From Microbacterium sp. MYb72 (GTDB lineage: Bacteria > Actinomycetota > Actinomycetes > Actinomycetales > Microbacteriaceae), in contig NZ_PCOT01000018.1 in assembly GCF_002979415.1 (NCBI RefSeq), positions 1 through 64,000 on the forward strand: DNA of 64,000 bases, in the 5' to 3' direction. The position numbers were made by a program, and so were the translations under genes. The notes under the pieces were generated by a model. The model was not told the DNA's origin. It worked only from the letters and a program-made list of their open reading frames with translations, and did no database searches. Shown piece by piece: positions 48,454-58,119 of the stretch; positions within the stretch are counted from its first letter, which is position 1, and every line of letters starts with the position of its first letter.

Positions 48454-50120
48454 GCGAGGAGCTTCTCGCCACGGCCCGTGCCTGGCTGCGTCAGGACCCC
48501 GATGCGCAGACGCGCGACGAGCTCGCCGGCATCGTCACCCGCGCCGCGAGCGGCGACGAGGCGGCAGCCGCCGACCTGGCCGACCGCTTCGGCGCCCGGC
48601 TCGCCTTCGGCACCGCAGGGCTCCGCGGCGAGCTCGGAGCGGGCAGCAACCGGATGAACCGGGTGCTCGTCGCCCAGGCCGCCGCGGGATTCGCCGCGTA
48701 CCTGCGCGAGAAGTCCGATGGCCGCACGCCGACCGTCGTGATCGGCTACGACGGCCGCCGCAACTCCCGGGTGTTCGCGACGGATTCCGCCGAGATCTTC
48801 GCCGGGGCCGGCCTGCGCGCGATCCTGCTCCCCCGTCTGCTGCCGACGCCCGTGCTCGCCTTCGCGGTGCGCCACCTCGGCGCCGACGCCGGGGTCATGG
48901 TCACGGCGAGCCACAACCCGCCGAACGACAACGGCTACAAGGTCTACCTGGGCGGCGAGAATCAGGGATCGCAGATCGTCGCCCCCGCCGACGCGGAGAT
49001 CGCCGCGCACATCCAGCGGATCGCGGATGCCGGCGATGTGAAGGCCCTTCCGCGGTCGTCGGCGTACGAGACGGCCGGCGAGGACGTCGTGACGGCGTAC
49101 GTCGAGGCCACCGCGGCTGTCGCTCCGGCGCCCTCGACGGCGACCGGCCTGCGCTGGGTCTACACCGCGATGCACGGCGTCGGATGGGAGACGCTCTCGC
49201 GCATCCTCCGCGTCGCCGGCTACCCGCAGCCCATGGTGGTCGGCGAGCAGCTCGACCCCGACGCGACCTTCCACACGGTGTCCTTCCCGAACCCGGAGGA
49301 GCCGGGCGCGATGGATCTGGCGTTCGCGCGTGCACGTCGCGTGCAGGCGGACTTCATCCTGGCGAACGATCCGGATGCCGATCGCCTCGCCGTCGCGATC
49401 CCCGATGAGACCGCCGAGGGCGGCTGGCGTCGCCTCACCGGCAACGAGGTGGGGCTGCTGCTCGGCGCCCGTGCGGCACGCGCGGCGGCCGGAACGCCCG
49501 GCGCGTCCCTCGCGTGCTCGCTGGTGTCCTCCCCCGGCCTCGGCGCCATCGCGGCGCATCACGGACTGGACTTCCACGAGACGCTCACGGGGTTCAAGTG
49601 GATCTCCCGCGCACCGGGGATCGCCTTCGGATTCGAGGAGGCGCTGGGCTACCTCGTGAACCCGGAGACCGTCCGCGACAAGGACGGCATCTCCGCGGCG
49701 ATCGCGATCCTCGGCCTGGCTGCGGAGGCGCGCGATCGGGGTGCGACCATCGCGACGCTCCTCACCGAGCTGGGCGAGACCTACGGGCACTTCGCCAGCG
49801 GCCAGGTGTCGGTGCGAGTCGACGACCTCTCCGTCATCGGCAACGTCATGCTCTCGCTGAGGACGCTGCCGCCGACCCAGATCGGCTCGCACGCGATCGC
49901 CTCCGCCGAGGACCTGCTCCGTGCCGCACCGGGGGCGCCCTCCGGAGACGTGCTGCGCTACCGGCTCGCCGACGGGTCACGCGTCATCGTGCGCCCGAGC
50001 GGCACCGAGCCGAAGCTCAAGGTGTACATCGACGCGAAGGGCGACACCGCCGACGCGGCAGCACAGGCCGTCGCCGACCTCGAAACGGGAGTCCGCGCGC
50101 TGCTCGGAGACCGCTCCTGA
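48450..50120 (+). CDS. Phosphoglucomutase/phosphopentomutase family enzyme
   Basis: A 556-aa alpha-D-phosphohexomutase-family protein. LAFGTAGLRGELGAGSNRMN (N-terminal loop), GYDGRRNSRVFA, VMVTASHNPPNDNGYKVYLGG with the phospho-Ser, LANDPDADRLAVAI (metal loop), GFEEALGYLV (sugar specificity) and a C-terminal RPSGTEPKLKVY phosphate loop are present. Coupling to PNP suggests that it converts ribose-1-phosphate to ribose-5-phosphate, though hexose phosphates may also be used. Confidence 0.92.
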   Translation: MSEELLATARAWLRQDPDAQTRDELAGIVTRAASGDEAAAADLADRFGARLAFGTAGLRGELGAGSNRMNRVLVAQAAAGFAAYLREKSDGRTPTVVIGYDGRRNSRVFATDSAEIFAGAGLRAILLPRLLPTPVLAFAVRHLGADAGVMVTASHNPPNDNGYKVYLGGENQGSQIVAPADAEIAAHIQRIADAGDVKALPRSSAYETAGEDVVTAYVEATAAVAPAPSTATGLRWVYTAMHGVGWETLSRILRVAGYPQPMVVGEQLDPDATFHTVSFPNPEEPGAMDLAFARARRVQADFILANDPDADRLAVAIPDETAEGGWRRLTGNEVGLLLGARAARAAAGTPGASLACSLVSSPGLGAIAAHHGLDFHETLTGFKWISRAPGIAFGFEEALGYLVNPETVRDKDGISAAIAILGLAAEARDRGATIATLLTELGETYGHFASGQVSVRVDDLSVIGNVMLSLRTLPPTQIGSHAIASAEDLLRAAPGAPSGDVLRYRLADGSRVIVRPSGTEPKLKVYIDAKGDTADAAAQAVADLETGVRALLGDRS

Positions 50121-50139
50121 GCTGCCGGCGGTGGTGACG

Positions 50140-50406
50140 ATGCAGACCAGACGGATCACGATCAGCGCCCACAACGGCATCCATGCGCGCCCTGTGGCCG
50201 AGCTGGCGCGGCTGGCGATGTCGTCCGCGCACCCTGTGATCGTCCGCACGGCTGCGGGCGCGGAGGCCGACCTGAGCAGCGTGCTCGCGGTGATGGACCT
50301 CGCCCTCGGCGAGGGCGACGTCGTCGAGCTGGAGACGGCGGATGCCCCGGCATCCGCCGCCCTCCTCGACTCGATGGCGGCCGTGCTCGACCCTCGAGAT
50401 CGGTGA
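50140..50406 (+). CDS. HPr-family phosphocarrier (first copy)
   Basis: An 88-aa HPr-like protein. ISAHNGIHARPVAELARLA carries the phospho-His at residue 15 with the RP that follows it in HPr. The region of regulatory Ser46 reads DLSSVLAVMDLALGEGDVVELE, so a Ser is available. It follows the phosphosugar mutase on the same strand and is convergent with the PTS regulator, four bases away. It is distinct from the HPr in the mannitol operon (52812), and the two share only the family pattern. GTG 50134 is an alternative start. Confidence 0.85.
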   Translation: MQTRRITISAHNGIHARPVAELARLAMSSAHPVIVRTAAGAEADLSSVLAVMDLALGEGDVVELETADAPASAALLDSMAAVLDPRDR

Positions 50407-50409
50407 TCG

Positions 50410-52332
50410 TCAGCCGTCGATGACGGAGACGAGCTCGTCGAGGAACGACTCGAACGTCGTGCCCCTGCGGACGATCCTCTGCACGCTCTCGCGTTCGCTG
50501 AAGACCTCGACGAGCTGCTCGAACACGGTCTGGAATGCAGCGCGGTCGCTCTCGCTGAACGCGGCGAGGGCGACCACCTGCACACGGCCGTCGCCCCACG
50601 CCACCGATCCGTCGGCGACACCGATCGCGATCGCGGTGCGGATCGCGGTCATCTGCAGCGCGTGCGGGACGGCGAGCGCGTCGGTGAACGCCGTGGACGA
50701 CATGCGCTCGCGCACGATCGTGTTCTCGACGTAGTCCTCGCCAATCAGTCCGCTGCGCACGAGCCGATCGCCGAGGCGGCGGATGATCTGCTCCTCGCCC
50801 TCGTCGGGGAGTGGGTGCACGAACGCCTCGGCGTCGAAGTAGCGCGACAGCTCCTCGCGGAGCCTGTTGAGACGCCTCGCTCTCCTCAGCCGCGCCGCCG
50901 CCTGCTGCACGCGTTCGGCGTCGGTGTCGGAGAAGAACGGGTGGATGCGGACGAACCGCTCCCCCGCGATCCCCGGCTCGATCGTGCTGAGGACCAGGTC
51001 GGTCCCGAAGGACGCCCAGTCGGGGTCGACGCTGGTCACGACGCTGGTCACCTCGATCGAGGACCCCAGCGATCGGTCGACGCTGGAGCGGAGCAGCTCG
51101 TGCAGCTCGTAGTAGCCGGGGCAGACGATGGTCGCGGTGAGGATCGACGCCGCCGCACGGCTTCGTTCCAGTCGCCCGCCGACGTGCATGGCGATGTAGG
51201 CGATCTCGTCGTCGTGGATGGGCGATCCCACCCGGTCGTGCAGCCCGCTCGCGATCGAGACCGCGACCTCGAAGATCATCGGATACGTCGACTTGAGCGA
51301 TCGCGTGAGCGGGTTCCGCGACAGCGCCTGCGTCTCGGCGCGGCGGAGCAGATTCTGGATGTGCAGCGCGAGCCGGAGCACGAAGGTGTCATCGACGAGG
51401 TCGAGCTGGTACTCGGATGCCGCCCGCTGCAGCTCCTCGCGCACGGCCCGCTCGACGCGCGGCTCGACGCCGCTGCGTGCGACGTCTCTGGTGGCCGTGT
51501 CGCCGGGGGCGACGACGCGCGTGAGCACGAGCGAGGCCAGGTGGGCGCTGTCGCCGTCGCCGAGCGGCACGCCGAAGTGCTCCTCGGCGAGGCGGGCGAG
51601 GACTCTCCCAACCTGGGGGATCTCGTCGCGGACCCCTTCCGCCTCCGCGGCGAGCGCATGCCCCGCCGCGACGCGGTCGGCCGCGATGGCGATGTGCAGC
51701 AGCACGTCGGATATCGCGAGCTCGTTGACGAAGTAGCCCAGCGCTCCCAGTTCGTCGACCAGCGCGGACTTGAACGGCCCGACGGCGCTCGCGTCGACCG
51801 CGTTGCCGACGAGCGCGGTGCGGAAGACCTCGGGGTGGAAGGACGCGGCATCCGACTCGTCGTGGGCGAGCCTGCTGATCAGGCGGCGCCGCGCCTCCTC
51901 CGAGCCGCGGAGCCTCACCTGCTCGCGGTCCCGCTCCAGGGAGAGCCCTGAACCGTCGAGAAGGCCGCGCACCCTGGTGAGATCGGCCTCGAGCGTCGCC
52001 TCGCTGACGTGCAGCCGGTCTGCGGCCTGGAAGACGTCGATTCCACCCGCGTCGTCCAGGAGCATGCGCACCACGGCGTGCAGGCGATGCCGCGGGGTGC
52101 TCTCGGCGCCCGTGCGGGTGCGGAGAGCATCGCGTGCGGATGCCCCTGCCCGGTATCCGGCGGGACCCGACTCGACGGCGTCCGCGCCGGCGACTCTCGC
52201 GTTGAGAGCCGCCACGTAGGAGCGGATGCTGCGCGGGGTGACGCCGACCTGATCGGCGAGACTCGCCGCCGTGACCCAGGTGTCATGACGGAGCAGGGTG
52301 GTGAGGAGCTGGTCCTGACGCTGGCGCGACAT
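50410..52332 (-). CDS. mtlR: PRD-containing PTS transcriptional regulator (MtlR-type)
   Basis: A 640-aa regulator. N-terminal HTH (RQDQLLTTLLRHDTWVTAASLADQVGVTPRSIRSYVAALN), a second HTH, two PRD domains (His in LALHIQNLLRRAETQALSRNPL and IAYIAMHVGGRLERS), an EIIB-like domain (about 400-490) and a C-terminal EIIA-like domain (DALAVPHALQMTAIRTAIAIGV with the phospho-His). PTS phosphorylation of these sites controls mannitol-gene activation. GGAGG precedes ATG 52332. It is divergent from the PTS operon that starts at 52498, its likely target. Confidence 0.9.
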   Translation of the reverse strand: MSRQRQDQLLTTLLRHDTWVTAASLADQVGVTPRSIRSYVAALNARVAGADAVESGPAGYRAGASARDALRTRTGAESTPRHRLHAVVRMLLDDAGGIDVFQAADRLHVSEATLEADLTRVRGLLDGSGLSLERDREQVRLRGSEEARRRLISRLAHDESDAASFHPEVFRTALVGNAVDASAVGPFKSALVDELGALGYFVNELAISDVLLHIAIAADRVAAGHALAAEAEGVRDEIPQVGRVLARLAEEHFGVPLGDGDSAHLASLVLTRVVAPGDTATRDVARSGVEPRVERAVREELQRAASEYQLDLVDDTFVLRLALHIQNLLRRAETQALSRNPLTRSLKSTYPMIFEVAVSIASGLHDRVGSPIHDDEIAYIAMHVGGRLERSRAAASILTATIVCPGYYELHELLRSSVDRSLGSSIEVTSVVTSVDPDWASFGTDLVLSTIEPGIAGERFVRIHPFFSDTDAERVQQAAARLRRARRLNRLREELSRYFDAEAFVHPLPDEGEEQIIRRLGDRLVRSGLIGEDYVENTIVRERMSSTAFTDALAVPHALQMTAIRTAIAIGVADGSVAWGDGRVQVVALAAFSESDRAAFQTVFEQLVEVFSERESVQRIVRRGTTFESFLDELVSVIDG

Positions 52333-52497
52333 GTTCCTCCGATCCTCACTCGCGGGTGACGGCCCTGTCCCGCGCATCCCATGATGTCAGCATCCGGGGA
52401 GCCGGGGGCGGAAGGCGACGTTCCGCGGGGGCGGAAAGGTTCGTGTTGGCCGCGCACCCCCATCGGCTCACAGACTGTTCTCAGGAAGGCGGAATCA

Positions 52498-52815
52498 ATG
52501 AAGATCCTCGTGATTTGCGGTGCGGGCGCGTCGAGCACCTTCGTCGCGCAGCGTCTTCGCCGCGCGGCCGAGGCTGCGGGACTCGACTGGGAGACCTCTG
52601 CGGGCACCGCTCAGGCGGTCACCGAGTCCAGCGCCGACCTGATCCTGGTCGGACCGCACCTGAAGGACCGCGCCGCCGATCTGCAGGAGGTCCTGCCGAT
52701 GCCGGTCGCCGTGCTCCCCGACGACGTCTTCTCCGACCGCGACGGGCGCCGCACGCTCGCGCTCGTCCGCGCCCTCCTCGCTGACAACCGCACCTCTTCG
52801 GAAGGAAGATCATGA
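52498..52815 (+). CDS. Orphan PTS EIIB (lactose/cellobiose-like)
   Basis: A 105-aa IIB protein: MKILVICGAGASSTFVAQRLRRAAE contains the phospho-Cys8 loop, and VGPHLKDRAADLQEVLPMPVAVLPDDVFSDRDGRRTL the family C-terminus. No matching IIC of the cellobiose class is present, and MtlA below has its own IIB domain, so this may serve regulation. AGGAAGG lies upstream of the ATG; it is the first gene of the operon and overlaps HPr by ATGA. Confidence 0.85.
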   Translation: MKILVICGAGASSTFVAQRLRRAAEAAGLDWETSAGTAQAVTESSADLILVGPHLKDRAADLQEVLPMPVAVLPDDVFSDRDGRRTLALVRALLADNRTSSEGRS

Positions 52816-53093
52816 CCGCCACACGCACCGTACGGATCGGCTCATCCCACGGCCTGCACGCCCGCCCCGCGAAGCTGTTCGCCCAGGCGGCGAAGGACTC
52901 GGGCATCGCCGTCACGATCGCGAAGGACTCGGGCAAGGCCGTCAACGCCGCCAGCATCCTCGGGGTGATCGCCCTGGCGATCGAGTTCGGCGACTACGTG
53001 ACCCTCACCGCCGACGGCGAGAACGCCGAGGGCGTGCTCGACACGCTCACGGAGCTGCTGACCACCGACCACGACCAGGAGAGCGCCGGATGA
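52812..53093 (+). CDS. ptsH: HPr phosphocarrier protein
   Basis: A 93-aa HPr. SSHGLHARPAKLFAQAA contains the phospho-His16, and KAVNAASILGVIALAIEFGDYVTLTADG the regulatory Ser region. It passes phosphate from EI to EIIA (56438). Overlaps EI by ATGA. Confidence 0.93.
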   Translation: MTATRTVRIGSSHGLHARPAKLFAQAAKDSGIAVTIAKDSGKAVNAASILGVIALAIEFGDYVTLTADGENAEGVLDTLTELLTTDHDQESAG

Positions 53094-54757
53094 CCGAGCT
53101 CAGAGGAGTCGGGATCGGCCTGGGCGTCGCCCAGGGCCCCGTGGTGCGCATGACGGAAGCCATGCCCGCGCCGCAGAACACCGCGAGCACCCTCGGCGCG
53201 GACGCCGAGCGGACGCGCGCCCGCGAGGCCGTCGCCGCCGTGGCGCAGGAGCTGACCGCCCGAGGCGCGACCGCAGGAGGATCGGCGCAGGAGGTGCTCG
53301 AGGCCCAGGCGATGATCGCCGAGGACCCGACCCTCCAGGACGAGATCGACGAGCGGCTGAACGCCGGCGGCACCGCGGAGTGGGCTGTGCACGACGCCTT
53401 CGCGGGCTTCAGAGCGACTCTGGAGGCCGTCGGCGGCTACCTCGGCGAGCGCGCCGCAGACCTCGACGACATCGCCCAGCGGGTGCTCGCGCGGCTGCGC
53501 GGGGTCGATGCCCCCGGCGTGCCCGACCCCGGTCACCCGTTCGTCCTGGTCGCCCGCGACCTCGCTCCCGCTGACACCGCTCTGCTCGACCTGGAGAAGG
53601 TGCTCGCCCTCGTCACGTTCGACGGCGGGCCGACGTCGCACACGGCGATCCTGGCCAGGGAGAAGGGCATCGTCGCGATCGTCGGCGCCGCAGCGGCCGC
53701 AGACCTCGCCACCGGCCAGACGGTCATCGTCGACGCCGCAGCCGGGATCGTCACGGCCGACCCGAGCGACGAAGAGAAGAACCGCGCCGCCGAGCGCGCC
53801 GCCGCACGCCTCTCGGCGGATGCGGCACCACTGACTCCCGGCGCCCTCGCCGACGGCACGCGCATCGCGCTGCTGGCGAATCTGGGAAAGCCTGCAGACG
53901 CGGCCGATGCCGTCGCGCGCGGGGCCGAGGGCGTCGGGCTCTTCCGCACGGAGTTCCTGTTCCTCTCCTCGGCGCAGGCTCCGACGATCGCGCAGCAGCG
54001 CGAGTCCTATCGCGAGCTGCTCGCGGCGTTCCCCGGCAAGAAGGTGGTCGTGCGGATGCTCGACGCGGGCGCCGACAAGCCGCTGGCGTTCCTCAACGAC
54101 TCGCACGAGGAGAACCCCGCACTGGGGCTTCGCGGCCTGCGTGCTCTGCGCGCCAGCGAGGACATCCTGCGTGAGCAGCTCACGGCACTCGCGGAGGCGG
54201 ATGCCGAGACCGACGCCGACCTCTGGGTCATGGCGCCGATGGTCGCCACCGTCGAGGAGACCGTGTACTTCACGACCCTCGCGCGTGAGTACGGGCTGAA
54301 GACGGCGGGAGTGATGGTCGAGGTGCCGTCGAGCGCGCTGCTCGCCGATCGGGTCCTGGCGCACGCGGACTTCGCCTCGATCGGCACGAACGACCTCACG
54401 CAGTACACGATGGCCGCCGACCGCCTGCTCGGTTCGGTGGCGGGCTTCCAGGACCCCTGGCACCCCGCCGTGCTGCGCCTCGTGCGCGAGGTGGGCGCCG
54501 CCGGCGCCCGGCTGGGCAAGCCCGTCGGGATCTGCGGAGAGGCCGCGGCCGATCCGCTGCTCGCCGTCGTGCTCATCGGCCTGGGAGCGACGAGTCTCTC
54601 CATGGCTCCGTCTGCCCTGGCCGACGTCCGTCGCATCCTCGCCACACGCACCCTCGACGAGGCGCGCAGCCTCGCCGAGGCCGCCCTCGCCGCAGACGAT
54701 GCGGCATCCGCCCGAACCGCCGTGACCACCCTCGCGGCTACCCTCCCTCAACACTGA
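53090..54757 (+). CDS. ptsI: PTS enzyme I
   Basis: A 555-aa phosphoenolpyruvate-protein phosphotransferase. The N-terminal HPr-binding helices and the phospho-His184 in FDGGPTSHTAILAREKGI come first. The C-terminal PEP-binding barrel has GVGLFRTEFLFL, RMLDAGADKPLAFL, ENPALGLRGLRAL, VMVEVPSSALLAD, SIGTNDLTQYTMAADR and the Cys of GICGEAAAD. First step of the phosphorelay from PEP; encoded in the mannitol operon itself. Confidence 0.96.
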   Translation: MTELRGVGIGLGVAQGPVVRMTEAMPAPQNTASTLGADAERTRAREAVAAVAQELTARGATAGGSAQEVLEAQAMIAEDPTLQDEIDERLNAGGTAEWAVHDAFAGFRATLEAVGGYLGERAADLDDIAQRVLARLRGVDAPGVPDPGHPFVLVARDLAPADTALLDLEKVLALVTFDGGPTSHTAILAREKGIVAIVGAAAAADLATGQTVIVDAAAGIVTADPSDEEKNRAAERAAARLSADAAPLTPGALADGTRIALLANLGKPADAADAVARGAEGVGLFRTEFLFLSSAQAPTIAQQRESYRELLAAFPGKKVVVRMLDAGADKPLAFLNDSHEENPALGLRGLRALRASEDILREQLTALAEADAETDADLWVMAPMVATVEETVYFTTLAREYGLKTAGVMVEVPSSALLADRVLAHADFASIGTNDLTQYTMAADRLLGSVAGFQDPWHPAVLRLVREVGAAGARLGKPVGICGEAAADPLLAVVLIGLGATSLSMAPSALADVRRILATRTLDEARSLAEAALAADDAASARTAVTTLAATLPQH

Positions 54758-54768
54758 AAGAGACCATC

Positions 54769-56376
54769 ATGACGACGACGTCACCGGCTGCCACAACGCG
54801 CAGCCTCCGAACGGGCGTGCAGCGCTTCGGCACGTTCCTCTCGGGCATGATCATGCCGAACATCGCGGCATTCATCGCCTGGGGCTTCATCACCATGCTC
54901 TTCATCGCAGTCGGGTGGTTGGGCAACTGGCACCCGGTGTCCGACATCCTCGGCGGTTTTGGAAACGCCGACCTCATCGGCTGGCAGGGGGCGATGACGG
55001 CGCTGGCGACGACCGAGGACGGCACGACCTTCCCGCAGTACGTCGGGTTGGTCGGCCCGATGATCACCTACCTGCTTCCGCTCCTCATCGCCAACACCGC
55101 CGGCCGCATGGTCTACGGCGAGCGCGGCGGCGTCGTGGCGACGATCGCCACGATGGGCGTGATCGTCGGCACGAACATCCCGATGTTCCTCGGCGCGATG
55201 ATCATGGGGCCCCTCGCCGGGTGGCTCACCAAGAAGATGGACAAGATCTGGGAAGGCAAGATCAAGGCCGGCTTCGAGATGCTGGTGAACAACTTCTCTG
55301 CCGGAATCCTCGGAATGCTGCTCGCGATCGCCGGGTTCTTCGCCTTCGGGCCGATCATGATCGCGATCAGCTCCTTCCTCGGCGGCATCGTGGACTGGCT
55401 CGTCGGCCACAGCCTGCTTCCTCTGCTCTCGATCATCGTCGAGCCGGCGAAGGTCCTGTTCCTGAACAACGCGATCAACCACGGCGTCTTCACCCCGCTC
55501 GCCCTGCAGCAGGCCGAAGAGACGGGCAAGTCCATCCTCTTCCTCATCGAGGCGAACCCCGGGCCCGGTATCGGACTGCTGCTCGCATTCACCTTCTTCG
55601 GCATCGGGGAGGCGAGGGCTTCTGCTCCGGGCGCGGCGATCATCCAGTTCTTCGGCGGAATCCACGAGATCTACTTCCCGTACGCGCTCAGCAAGCCGAT
55701 GACGATCCTGGCGCTGATCGCCGGCGGAGCCACTGGTGTCACCACCAACATGGTCCTCGGTGGCGGGCTCTCGTTCCCTGCGGCTCCCGGCAGCATCATC
55801 GCCGTGTTCTTCGCGGCATCCAATCCCGCCGCCGGCGGCGTCGGCAACGTGCTCATCGTGCTGCTGTCCGTGCTGCTCGCCGCTGCGGTGACCTTCCTGC
55901 TCACCGCAGTCATCCTTCGGGCCTCTCGTAAGCGGGATCTCGAGGCCGAGGACAACTTCGGCGCAGCCATCGCGCAGACCGAGGCGAACAAGGGCAAGTC
56001 CTCGGCGGCGATGGACGCATTGCGCGGTGCCGCCGCCTCCGCGACGTCCGAGTCCTCGACGACCGCAACGCTCACCGCTCCGATCTCGAAGATCGTGTTC
56101 GCGTGCGACGCCGGCATGGGGTCCTCCGCCATGGGCGCGAGCGTGCTGCGCAACAAGTTCAAGAAGGCGGGCATCGAGGACCTCACGATCATCAACCAGG
56201 CGATCGCGAACCTCGACGGCACGGCCGATGTGGTCATCACCCAGCAGCAGCTGACCGACCGCGCGAAGGCGCAGTCCCCGAACTCGCTGCACGTCTCCGT
56301 CGACAACTTCATGAACTCTCCGAAGTACGAAGAGGTCGTCGAGATGGTCCAGGAACAGCGCGCTTCCGACGCGTGA
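54769..56376 (+). CDS. mtlA: PTS mannitol transporter EIICB
   Basis: A 535-aa membrane permease with a fused IIB domain. IIC (residues about 15-350) has helices beginning GTFLSGMIMPNIAAFIAWGFITMLFI, the NNAINHGVF motif and EANPGPGIGLLLAFTFFG. After an Ala/Ser linker, IIB carries phospho-Cys446 in IVFACDAGMGSSAMGASVLR. It takes up mannitol as mannitol-1-phosphate. There is no fused IIA; that is the next gene. Confidence 0.95.
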   Translation: MTTTSPAATTRSLRTGVQRFGTFLSGMIMPNIAAFIAWGFITMLFIAVGWLGNWHPVSDILGGFGNADLIGWQGAMTALATTEDGTTFPQYVGLVGPMITYLLPLLIANTAGRMVYGERGGVVATIATMGVIVGTNIPMFLGAMIMGPLAGWLTKKMDKIWEGKIKAGFEMLVNNFSAGILGMLLAIAGFFAFGPIMIAISSFLGGIVDWLVGHSLLPLLSIIVEPAKVLFLNNAINHGVFTPLALQQAEETGKSILFLIEANPGPGIGLLLAFTFFGIGEARASAPGAAIIQFFGGIHEIYFPYALSKPMTILALIAGGATGVTTNMVLGGGLSFPAAPGSIIAVFFAASNPAAGGVGNVLIVLLSVLLAAAVTFLLTAVILRASRKRDLEAEDNFGAAIAQTEANKGKSSAAMDALRGAAASATSESSTTATLTAPISKIVFACDAGMGSSAMGASVLRNKFKKAGIEDLTIINQAIANLDGTADVVITQQQLTDRAKAQSPNSLHVSVDNFMNSPKYEEVVEMVQEQRASDA

Positions 56377-56437
56377 CAGACCGGCGGGGCGGATGCTGCG
56401 GCACCCGCCCCGCCACCACACTCAGAAAGGAATCACC

Positions 56438-56869
56438 ATGAGCGTTCTCACCCCCGGACAGGTCCGCATCCACGCGGGGTCCGTCTCGCAGGAGGCGGCT
56501 CTCCAGGAGGCCACCGACATCCTCGTCTCCGTCGGCGCGGTGACGCCCGCCTACGTCGATGCGATGCGTCAGCGCGAGGAGACCGTGTCCACGTTCATGG
56601 GCAACGGCCTGGCGATCCCGCACGGCACCAACGAGACGAAGGACGAGATCCTCGCCTCCGCCCTGTCCGTCGTGCGCTACGACGGCGGAGTCGACTGGGC
56701 GGGAGAGCAGGCCAACTTCGTGGTGGGCATCGCCGGCAAGGGCGACGAGCACCTCGAGATCCTCTCCCAGATCGCGATCCTGTTCTCCGATGACGACGAG
56801 GTCGCGAAGCTCGCGGCGGCGCAGACGGCCGACGAGCTGTACGCCCTCCTCTCGGCGGTGAACGCCTGA
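56438..56869 (+). CDS. mtlF: PTS mannitol EIIA
   Basis: A 143-aa IIA domain protein. TFMGNGLAIPHGTNETKDEIL holds the phospho-His62; VDWAGEQANFVVGIAGKGDEHLEILSQIA is the family C-terminal half. It passes phosphate from HPr to MtlA. AGAAAGGA precedes ATG 56438, and its stop overlaps the mtlD start. Confidence 0.95.
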   Translation: MSVLTPGQVRIHAGSVSQEAALQEATDILVSVGAVTPAYVDAMRQREETVSTFMGNGLAIPHGTNETKDEILASALSVVRYDGGVDWAGEQANFVVGIAGKGDEHLEILSQIAILFSDDDEVAKLAAAQTADELYALLSAVNA

Positions 56870-58026
56870 TGAAGGCGGTCCACTTCGGCGCGGGCAACAT
56901 CGGCCGCGGATTCGTCGGACTGCTGCTGCACGACGGCGGATACGAGATCGTGTTCTCCGACGTCGCCGACGAGCTCGTCGACGCGATCAACGCGGCCTCG
57001 GAGTACACCGTGCACGAGGCCGGCCCCGGCGGAGTGGATCACATCGTCACCGGCTTCCGGGCGGTCAACAGCCGTCTGGACCCGGATGCCGTCGCCGACG
57101 AGCTCTCCACGGCGGACGTCGCGACCACCGCCGTCGGCCCCACGGTTCTGCGATTCGTGGCTCCGTCGATCGTCGCGGGGCTCCGTCGCCGCAACGCGGA
57201 CGCTCCTCCGCTGCAGATCATGGCCTGCGAGAACGCGATCGGCGCCACCGACCAGCTGCGCGCGGAGGTCGAGAAGGCCGCGGGGACGGATGCCGCGGAG
57301 CTCCTGGCGAAGGCCGTGTTCGCGAACACCGCCGTCGACCGCATCGTGCCCGCTCAGGCGCCGGGGCAGGGCGTCGACGTCACGGTGGAGCCGTACGTCG
57401 AGTGGGCGATCGAGGCGGGGCCCTTCGGCGACTCCCGTCCGTCGATCCCCGGGGCGCACTTCGTCGACAATCTCGCTCCGTACATCGAGCGCAAGCTCTT
57501 CACGGTCAACACCGGCCACGCGGCGACGGCCTACTTCGGCGCCCGCGTCGGCGCCACCTCGATCGCCGCGGCGCTGGCGGATCCCGATGTGGCGAGAAGC
57601 GTCGAAGCCGCCCTGGAGGAGACCTCTGCCGTCCTGACGGCCGAGCACGGGCTCGACCCGGCCGATCTCGCCGCGTACCGGGCGAAGATCCTGGAGCGCT
57701 TCCGCAACCCCGAGCTGGAGGACAGCGTCGACCGCGTCGGTCGTCAGCCCCTGCGCAAGCTCTCCCGCCACGAGCGCTTCATCGGCCCCGCCGCGATGGC
57801 GAGCGAGCGCGGCCTCTCCACGGCGGGGCTCGTCGCCGCGGTGTCGGCTGCACTCGAGTTCGTCGAACCGGCCGATCCGCAGGCTGTGGAGCTGCAGCAG
57901 AGGCTGCATGACGAGGACGCCACGGCGCTGACCGCCGAGGTCACCGGACTCGATCCCGAGCATCCGCTGTTCCGCTCGATCCGGGATGCCGTGATCGCCC
58001 GCCAGGGGCAGCTCGGCGTCGTCTAG
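56869..58026 (+). CDS. mtlD: Mannitol-1-phosphate 5-dehydrogenase
   Basis: A 385-aa enzyme turning mannitol-1-phosphate into fructose-6-phosphate with NAD. AVHFGAGNIGRGFVGLLLHDGGYEIVFSDV is the Rossmann nucleotide site; ACENAIGATDQL, VEPYVEWAIEA, KLFTVNTGHAATAYFGA (catalytic Lys and His) follow, then the helical C-terminal domain. Last gene of the mannitol operon. Confidence 0.96.
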   Translation: MKAVHFGAGNIGRGFVGLLLHDGGYEIVFSDVADELVDAINAASEYTVHEAGPGGVDHIVTGFRAVNSRLDPDAVADELSTADVATTAVGPTVLRFVAPSIVAGLRRRNADAPPLQIMACENAIGATDQLRAEVEKAAGTDAAELLAKAVFANTAVDRIVPAQAPGQGVDVTVEPYVEWAIEAGPFGDSRPSIPGAHFVDNLAPYIERKLFTVNTGHAATAYFGARVGATSIAAALADPDVARSVEAALEETSAVLTAEHGLDPADLAAYRAKILERFRNPELEDSVDRVGRQPLRKLSRHERFIGPAAMASERGLSTAGLVAAVSAALEFVEPADPQAVELQQRLHDEDATALTAEVTGLDPEHPLFRSIRDAVIARQGQLGVV

Positions 58027-58119
58027 AGACTTCCTCCTGTGCTCCAGCCGGGGCGGTGCGATACGGTTACGATCGATTCACCGGACCCGACCGGAGCACA
58101 GCGATGTGCAGGGAGACTC

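Noticed and set aside
48396..49892. 498-codon minus-strand frame
   Set aside because: Antisense to the phosphosugar mutase, with Arg/His/Asp-rich composition and no motif.
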